Source: Lojkania enalia (taxonomy: Eukaryota; Ascomycota; Dothideomycetes; Pleosporales). From it: a DNA stretch of 64,000 bases. Below the pieces are notes generated by a model, which was not told the DNA's origin, searched no databases, and worked only from the letters and a program-made list of their open reading frames with translations. Made by a program: the position numbers and the translations under genes. This document shows, piece by piece, positions 57,310 through 64,000 of this stretch (its first letter is position 1; every line of letters begins with the position of its first letter). The stretch is from positions 186,001-250,000 of the forward strand of contig ML986618.1 of NCBI GenBank assembly GCA_010094045.1. The letters are read 5' to 3'.

Positions 57310-58047
57310 CTACAACCTCGAGCCATGGACGACCTTGTAGTCGACAGCCAACTCCTGGCCATCATCGTTGATGACAAGGATGCGAACACTGCCTCGGCCA
57401 TTGTCGAATGACTCTGTCAGGCGGGCAAGGAGGTTGCTCTGGTCAAGAACGGGAAGACCTTGCTTGACATCGCCGGTCTCAGTCATGGCAACAACACGGC
57501 CATCCTCACGGATGTCGAGAACACGGTACTGCTTGAAGACAGGGCCAAGCATGTTCTGGACAATGACTGATGGGGCAGGGTTGGAGATGAAACTGGACTC
57601 TTCATGAAGCTGCTTGGTGAAGAGGTCAACACCAAGGTAGCGGTGCTGACCAGTCTGAGAGGAGGTGGTGATGCGAATGACCTGGCAAGGGCGGCCCTGA
57701 AGGATCAGGAGGTCGCCAATGCGGATGTGGTGGCAGGGGATAGTGATGGTGTTGGGGGGAGACATGGTGCGGGATGAGCTATAGCGGACCACCGGGGCGG
57801 GAGCAGGAACAGGAGCAGGAGCCGAGATGCGAGTAGAGGTAACGCGGGGAAGAGAAGCAGGAGTACTAGAAGCGTACTTCTTGACTACAACCTCCTCGCG
57901 GTCGTCGGGGTGATGAGAGCTGACGCTGGAGTGGGAGGAAGAGTGGTGGTGACGGTGTCCGTGGATGGGATGGAGGATGCGGTCGGCAGCTTTGTGAAGA
58001 CCGTGGCGGAACGAATGGTAATGTCCGTCTTCGTCGTAATATCCCAT
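57310..58047 (-). CDS. hex1: Woronin body major protein HEX1 (core)
   Basis: The exon encodes 245 aa from MGYYDEDGHYHSF. After a His/Ser-rich linker with an Ala/Pro stretch comes the HEX1 double beta-barrel, related to eIF5A. It contains IPCHHIRIGDLLILQGRPCQ, then HRYLGVDLFTKQLHEES and GPVFKQYRVLDI. The C-terminus is Ser-Arg-Leu, the PTS1 peroxisome-import signal. HEX1 self-assembles into the solid core of Woronin bodies, the peroxisome-derived plugs that seal septal pores after wounding. The protein is restricted to filamentous ascomycetes. The internal Met is the start used by short HEX1 forms. Coding-like sequence continues upstream in the same frame and is listed separately. Confidence 0.97.
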   Translation of the reverse strand: MGYYDEDGHYHSFRHGLHKAADRILHPIHGHRHHHSSSHSSVSSHHPDDREEVVVKKYASSTPASLPRVTSTRISAPAPVPAPAPVVRYSSSRTMSPPNTITIPCHHIRIGDLLILQGRPCQVIRITTSSQTGQHRYLGVDLFTKQLHEESSFISNPAPSVIVQNMLGPVFKQYRVLDIREDGRVVAMTETGDVKQGLPVLDQSNLLARLTESFDNGRGSVRILVINDDGQELAVDYKVVHGSRL

Positions 58048-59018
58048 ATCACGCTTGTACTTTTTCGGGGCGTCGACGGTTGTTCGAGTGGACTCTACTC
58101 GAACGTCTGCTGGGTAGCGAGAATCGACGACGTCAACCTCGCGCCTCCGGGAAGGGTAGGTGTCGTGCTTGGAGACGTACGACTCCTTGTAGTAGCCGGC
58201 AGGTTGCTCCTGGCCTGGCTTGGTGCTAAGGTTGGCGTAACTTGCCTCAGCAGCGTACCCTCCGGCGATGGGACGAGTACGGTCGCGGTACTGACGCTCG
58301 GAGACGTCAATCTGGGTAGGAGTGTAGTCAGTGGTAGGGCCAGTGACAGCGTTGAAGTCTCTGTCGTAGGTCCTGTCCTGGACTTCGATCTGGCTCCCAA
58401 CGTAACGCTGGTAAGGTGCTTGGTAGCTGTGGATGGGAAGGAGAAAGGTCAGCTTGGGGTGGCAGGGAAGAGAGATGATTGAGGAAAAGTGGGGACTGCG
58501 TGTCGCTCGGACAACAATAAAGCAAAAGGGTTAAGCGGGTCTGTGGCTTTTTGCCGCCAAGTTTAGGGGGGCTAATGGTGCTGATTCGTGCGTGTTCATA
58601 ACGCAAAACAATCGGAAGCGCGGACTTACCGGTCACGAGTCTGATACTCGACCTTCTCAGAGACGTGCTCAGGATAGCGACGTTCGCGCTCGGTGATGTG
58701 GATCTCTTCGCGGTGCTGTGGGCGGCGGCGTCGCTCTTCTTCGAAGATGCGGATCTCCTCCTGATAGCGGGTGTCGCGACGGTCGGCGGGGACGGTAGCA
58801 GAGAAGGATTCGTAGTGCTCTTCGTGACCTTCCCGTCCGACGTGCGAAGCCTTGGAAGGTAGCTTTGCTTCGCCTTCTACCTTGACTTGTGTTGATTCTT
58901 TGGTGACAGCGTCACTCCGATACGAGGACGGGAAGACACTGAAGGGGATCGGTACGCGGGCGTCAAAGTCCAGGTTGGCTGGAGTCGCGGCGTTCTCTCT
59001 TGAATGCCTCTCGAACCG
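58048..59018 (-). CDS. hex1: HEX1 N-terminal extension exons, start not found
   Basis: The HEX1 frame stays open upstream from MGYY to 58426 and, across a 203-nt intron (58427-58629, donor CG|gtaagt, acceptor CCACAG), from 58630 to 59018, where a TAA ends it. That is up to 256 further codons. The peptide is clearly coding in character: KYKRD before MGYY, ASYANLSTKPGQEQPAGYYK, RDTRYQEEIRIFEEERRRR and HVGREGHEEHYESFSAT. Long HEX1/HexA forms in other ascomycetes carry similar extensions. No ATG lies in this frame, so the true start must be in a further upstream exon, possibly entered at the CCCCTTCAG near 58940. Alternative splicing that gives the short form is likely (inference). Confidence 0.7.
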
Positions 59019-60904
59019 TTACGAGAACAATTCGAAAGGAAGACAAGAAAGAACTTCTTGGCTCCTTTGAGGGGTCTCACAGGGAGAAGATGAAAGGGCA
59101 ATGGGTGCCTTTAAACGATGCCAGCTTGGATGATTTGCTGCGGCGCGCAAAAACGTGAAGATGTGCAATTGGTGCAGTAGTGGGGTGGATAGTGGAGGAG
59201 TGATGAGGTGTTCAGGCGAGGACTGGAAGAGGGGAGAAGAAGTACAGGCGGTAAGCCGGGGGGAGTGTTGTGGGCGGCGGTTTCACGGGCGCGGGCAGGG
59301 GCAACGGGAGGTGCGAGGTTGGGCGAGCTGGGAGGAGCTGTGCGGATCGGGCCTAGCGCTGTTTACGCGGGTGCCGAACAGGGGCAAGCGCGTCGCCAGC
59401 CCTCCCCTTTTTCCTGTTGCACGGGGCAGCGACCCGCAGTCTCATCTCTCATCACACACAACAAAGCAGCGGGCTCCCTTGCGCGCCGGCCGAGGCATCT
59501 CATGAAAGATGGGACCGATGGGCACCGTGGGGCAGGCGGCGGCAAGCCGCGCGATTCAGAGCATTGCCGTATTGCACCCCGATGGCCAGCGGATTGGGCT
59601 GGCGTGTCGCGCCTGCCCGCTGCCTGGGAGCTCCCGACCAGCGACTGCAGGCGCGACCCAGCAGCGACATTGCTGCGCAGCTCGTCGGCCGGGTGGGTCT
59701 GACAGCTTCACTCGTGGAGCGGCGCAATTGGGTCGGCCATCATCTCTCTTATGCAGACGCCGATAGTGCACTGGCAGCGATGAGCGAAGAGCCAGAGGGG
59801 AGAGCCATTTCTCAGCTGAGAGGGCCATCCATGCTTGCCTACCAGCTCCGAGCTCCCAGCCACCTCCCAGCCTCCCCAATAACGATGCGTGCGACAATTG
59901 GCCATCACCCGCAGGTGGCTTTCTGCACAGAAAACAATGGCGATGGCTGGGGAGCAGGGATGGCCGCCCATTGTCCGTTTTGGCGGAGCAAACTCCGCCA
60001 TCACGTGACGCCCCAGATTCGATCGTGCACCTCGGGACTCCCACCACTCACCGTCGCGTCAAAGCTGCTTTGACGAAGCATGTTGGGAAGCCGCGATCGC
60101 TGGCGGCGCGTTTCACCACCAGGCTCAGCGGCACCTTGCGTCATCGACCATCCCCCGCTCCAAAGCGTACGACGCCTTGCATCTGACATGCATAGACTTC
60201 CTGCATAGAACGAGATCCAGACATCGTGAGTGTGAACGAGTAGACGGATACCAGTAGGTCGAAGCTTTTTTGCCGGCCGAAGGAAGCCGTTTTCCTAATC
60301 ATCTTTCTATTCTATCGGTTACCAATCTAGTTGTCTGACCACTCCTAGCCCTTTATTCCTGTACTACCCTATGCCTTCGTTTCCGCCTATGCCGACCGCA
60401 GGCCTGTATATCTTACGGTGACATCCCGGATCTTCTTATTTCCTAGCATCAAAAATCTCTCCACAGCATGATTAACTAGATACCCGCTTTCGTCTTCCTC
60501 GAGTCCTGTGGATTCCTCCAACCTCAGGACCTCTCAAGCGATCCTCCCAGCAAGCTCACTGTCCTATATACTCTCCCGTCAAGCGTAGTTCAGCATCAGA
60601 GCAATGGCTCGGTGGCAAAGAGCCGAGTCGCTCCTGCGGCAACAAACGATCCATAGCACTGCGCCAGAGGAGAAGACGGGTCGAGCGCGAGAGAGAGAGA
60701 TGGCAGCAGCATACCGGATGCACGACGTTAATCAACCTCAGATGGGTAACAATCCCCGGTTACCACCCTCGGTAGCAGCATTAGTTTAGGTGCGCCCAGA
60801 AGCTTGCTTGATAGGTCTGCCAAAGCCGTCAATTCTTCATCGTTTACACCTGAATCAAACCCCCTATGCCGACAACAAGTTCTTATAGACTTCCAGATAT
60901 GCCT
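59019..60904. other. GC-rich upstream region of HEX1
   Basis: This region probably holds the HEX1 promoter, 5' leader and missing first exon within a long first intron. Long overlapping frames on both strands (up to about 218 codons) reflect high GC content. The short plus-strand frame at 60604-60789 has no support. Confidence 0.4.
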
Positions 60905-61400
60905 TTAACCGAGTAGGATCCGGGTGCTGATGGCGAATTCCCTGTCTGCCTTCCCAGACGGGTCGGACAGAAACTGCTCTAGTAGCGTGCGGCCTTTGTC
61001 AAGTCGGGTCCGTATTCGATTGAAATTCCTGTCTAGCACGTCAATTTCGTCTACACATTGCGGCAGATAGACGTGAAGGCCCTCCATGAAAGCTAGGAAG
61101 TCGTTGGAAGTCGCGTTGAGATATCCTCAAGGTTGCACGGTAGCCTTGAATGACACTTATAGCGAATTGCTGTCTCGACTTAGGCTCCCAGGCAAACAGC
61201 TCCTCGTCACTCAATACTGCTCTTGCCTGAACATCCAGATCTACGAACATAGCATGGACTGTATGCAGTCTTACCGAATGTTTGCTACAATCCTCTGTTC
61301 CGGCCGCCGATTCAACGTTACGGAGAATCTTCAGCCCGCTCCGACCATGTTCCAGCGCCACACTTTGATAATCCCGCAGGCCTGCTAAGCTCTAAAATAA
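60905..61400 (-). pseudogene. Possible broken gene, unrecognised
   Basis: Two overlapping minus-strand frames, 61041-61400 and 60905-61087, read as one protein-like stretch if a single frame change is allowed near 61085. Upstream are FVDLDVQARAVLSDEEL and YRATLRISQRDFQRLPSF; downstream are MEGLHVYLPQCVDEIDVLD and TLLEQFLSDPSGKADREF, ending at a TAA. No GT donor explains the shift. It may be the helical C-terminal end of a decayed gene. No family is recognised. Confidence 0.3.
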
Positions 61401-64000
61401 AATACAATAGGCCATCACTTGGATCCTATCAGCAGTTGTTTTGCATATGAGTAACTGAATGATACCCTAGATTGCTCGATTCGGCTTTTTCAACGCGAAA
61501 CGAATTTGATCATACGAAATATCGGCCGAAACTACCGGGAAACGTCTAGCAATGAATCTCCGATGCATTGCACCTAGCGCAGTAGAGCATAGCGAATAGC
61601 GGAGCGCAAGTGCGAGGCTTATAGGAGCTCATGTTGCCAAAAGCTAGAATCGAAGAATCCAGAAAGCTCAGTCGCGGCCCGGCTCTTAAAGTAAAACGCT
61701 TCGTTTTCTTGACTAGATACTGGCGGCAAATCTCAAATCGCGATATGGAGCGCATATAAAGCAAGAACGTTGGTAGTGTCTTGATTCGACGAGGTAGATG
61801 GTGGCCTTGCATACCCGTTACACTTGCACCCTGTAGAGGAGCATCGCAAGCACTCGGGCCTCGGTTCTTCGCACTTGACTTCGAATCCTTGGACGTGTTA
61901 GTCACTTCCGCTTCCGTGATGCCCATCAGCTGGAAGTATCGTCAAGCTTTAGGTGACAGTAAGTCAAGTGCTCGAACGTTTTGTAAGACGCTGGACCATT
62001 TGCAGATGTACTCTACCTTCGTTTGTCTAAGCAAACCGCATCACTTGAACAAGGTTGCAGCGCATTATTGACGTGCACATAAGGTAATTAAACGTACCTA
62101 CACGTGATGCATCCAGTCCTAGCCAGCCTTCACGCCCTCTTACGCATTAGTCCTTTCTTAAATTCATCGGCATGTCTTTCATTCGTCTTTCACGCCACTC
62201 GAACGAGCAATGCAGTGGGGACACTGAATGATTAAACACGTCATCGTATTCGGCGTGGCTATAAGAGTATTAAGTTTCGTAGGGCTGCAGGAGTTCATTG
62301 CACTCCGCAGGCTGTACTTCGTGTTCCATCGTAATATGAGAGTGGTTCGCCGGGCCGTTTACTCTCTACTTCCACCACGCCTTTCGTAGTTTGCGAAGGA
62401 TTCAAGTGTGTATTGCGTGTAAGCCGGCAGTGCAGATCCTGAAATCTGACTTGCACCTCACGAACATTCCTCTACGGCTCGGGCCCATGTTACGGTCTTA
62501 CAAGGGCGAGAGTTGCAAATTCTGGTTATTTGGCTCGCGTGAGCTGCGTCGATTTGCCCTTGCGGGCTTTCAAGTATAATTCAACGGACGGATGCAGTCT
62601 AAACAAGCAGCACGATTCAATTCGTTAAGAACGTCGTAAGACGTGAGGGGCGTTTTCAGATGCTCTTCTACAACAGAATTTCACTGAGTTTAGCATTCTA
62701 AGGATCCACGCGACTGTTGCAGGTGACCGCACCTGTCCCCATATGGATAGGTCTCAAGGAAATCTGAAATTATCTCTTTATAGGTGCTTCAATTTCCATG
62801 TAGCTAGACTCAATGCAGCGCAGAATCAACATGTAATGCACTTTAACCGAAGACACCTCCTGGACGCCCGAAGGACAAACGATCTGCTGACAGCATGCTA
62901 GTTGCTCCAATGCGTCTTTCCGTATATTACAAGCACCACAGCTGCTAGAAGATAGGGCCTTGGGCTGTAACTCTATAGGGCACGTAACGCAATCGTTCGT
63001 CTTACTATCGCTAGCCCCCCTTGTCAAGATTCATATGCAGGTACCAACTTGCTCATCTATTCTGGATTTTTATGTGTTCTAGACATACTTTATAACCGGG
63101 CATTCCTTTGACAAGGGTCGGATACCCTTTCTCCCTAGGGCTATGTAACAATCTTGAAATTCCACCATCATAGCCTCGATTCTGGAACGTCACTCATACT
63201 TTGTTACACGGTACCGCCCTTTAGCAGGCAGGCCTATAGCGAACAAGCCCGCATGCAGACGCCCCGCCTAAGCTTTCACTGTTTAAACAACATCATGCAT
63301 CCAACCGCCACGCACGCTTTTGTATTTATCAAATGATCTTTGTCTACCGAGGAGCGGGTCTGCAGATGAGTCGTAAATTCCAGCAAATGTATGCTTAGGC
63401 CATGACCGATGAGGCTGGCATGCGGCGAGAAATATGGATATTTTGCGTGAGGCACGCGGCTGACAGCTGTCAGTCCATATCTCTCCCAAAAGACCAACCA
63501 CGACGTCTACTAACAAAAGTGCAATCAAGTTCTTTTTTTTATTTTCTAGAACGCTCTCTTGCCAATTCTCTGGGGAGCGTACTGACAGTATGACAATCTT
63601 TCCACAGGATAACGTACAACAGGGATTCAAGTCCACCCCAGTCCATTCCTGGCCGTCAAGTACCCAATGTGACCGTGCGTGCTCATGCCATTCTCAAACA
63701 GGATAATGCAAGGTTAAATACCCCCCCTGGGTCTTTAGTGGGATCATTCGGATCTAGTCGTTGTCTTCTTCCATTGAACTGACCTTTAGGACCACAGTGA
63801 CTGCTCCCTTGATGAGTATACGAGACCACTGCACCACAAGACACACCTGCCACCCTTTTGCACAATAATTCAAGGTCCGACATCGTGATTGCGTCAATAC
63901 GTGCCCGTGGAGTGTCCGTATAAAGAACTTTGCGCAGCATCGATTCTACTCCTATAGAATCCCCACATCCGCAACCTCAGAACCTCAGATTCCTATTTTA
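61401..64000. other. Gene-poor right end
   Basis: About 2.6 kb without a supported gene, rRNA or tRNA. Short frames on both strands (for example 61546-61926 and 63683-63940, minus) have no recognisable family, splice structure or biased composition. Confidence 0.4.

Noticed and set aside
59155..60073. Long plus- and minus-strand frames in the HEX1 upstream region
   Set aside because: High GC gives few stops. The frames overlap each other, lack splice logic and resemble no family.
60604..60789. Sequence around 60604 considered as a possible tRNA because of a GGCTCGGTGGC start
   Set aside because: No matching T-arm or acceptor 3' strand follows, so no cloverleaf can be drawn.

Overview
The window looks like nuclear DNA of a filamentous ascomycete (Pezizomycotina). 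The evidence is a Woronin-body HEX1 gene (found only in that group), many short spliceosomal introns with GTAAGT-type donors and CTAAC/CTAAT-like branch sites, a HET-domain gene, and single-copy eukaryotic genes such as histone H4 and DNA polymerase eta. I cannot fix the class from sequence alone. Most genes are multi-exon, so the exon structures below were assembled by hand from splice signals and frame. For nearly every multi-exon model the summed exon length is a multiple of three.

Layout. 0-1 kb: 5' part of an unrecognised Arg/Ser/Pro-rich gene. 2.4-9.8 kb: a small catabolic-looking block with an MFS sugar transporter, a D-2-hydroxyacid dehydrogenase and a short-chain dehydrogenase on the minus strand, and an NmrA-like reductase divergent from them. 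9.8-12 kb: gene-poor. 12-14.3 kb: a DUF952 protein and a single-pass membrane protein. 15.2 kb: intron-containing tRNA-Val. 15.5-17.5 kb: methionine-type amino-acid permease. 18.2-22.7 kb: a protein with a fungal NLR-like N-terminal domain but no visible ATPase, followed in the same direction by a HET-domain protein. 23.3-24.5 kb: a secreted or membrane protein. 26.3-28.1 kb: histone H4 and an isochorismatase-like hydrolase.

28-31.6 kb is gene-poor but holds a clearly broken ketosamine-3-kinase (fructosamine kinase) pseudogene. 31.7-33.5 kb: APC-family amine/choline permease. 34.9-36.8 kb: charged-repeat protein. 37.9-39.4 kb: DOMON/cytochrome b561 protein. 39.7-41.6 kb: a coiled-coil membrane protein with an array of TQT motifs resembling dynein light chain (LC8) binding sites, followed by a degenerate 60-63 bp tandem repeat. 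44.8-45.8 kb: an RfeG-like gene behind a long GC-rich leader. 48.1-50.2 kb: DNA polymerase eta. 50.4-52.5 kb: two small unrecognised genes, both assembled by hand. 54.1-56.5 kb: an unrecognised fungal protein convergent with a 2-oxoglutarate/Fe(II) dioxygenase. 57.3-59.0 kb: HEX1, with a long N-terminal coding extension that has no visible ATG. 59-64 kb: GC-rich upstream DNA, then gene-poor DNA with one possible broken gene.

The candidates most worth a second look are the TQT-array membrane protein, the NLR-N-domain plus HET pair, the ATG-less HEX1 extension, the two GC-AG introns and the ketosamine kinase pseudogene. No CRISPR array, virus or intact transposon was seen.
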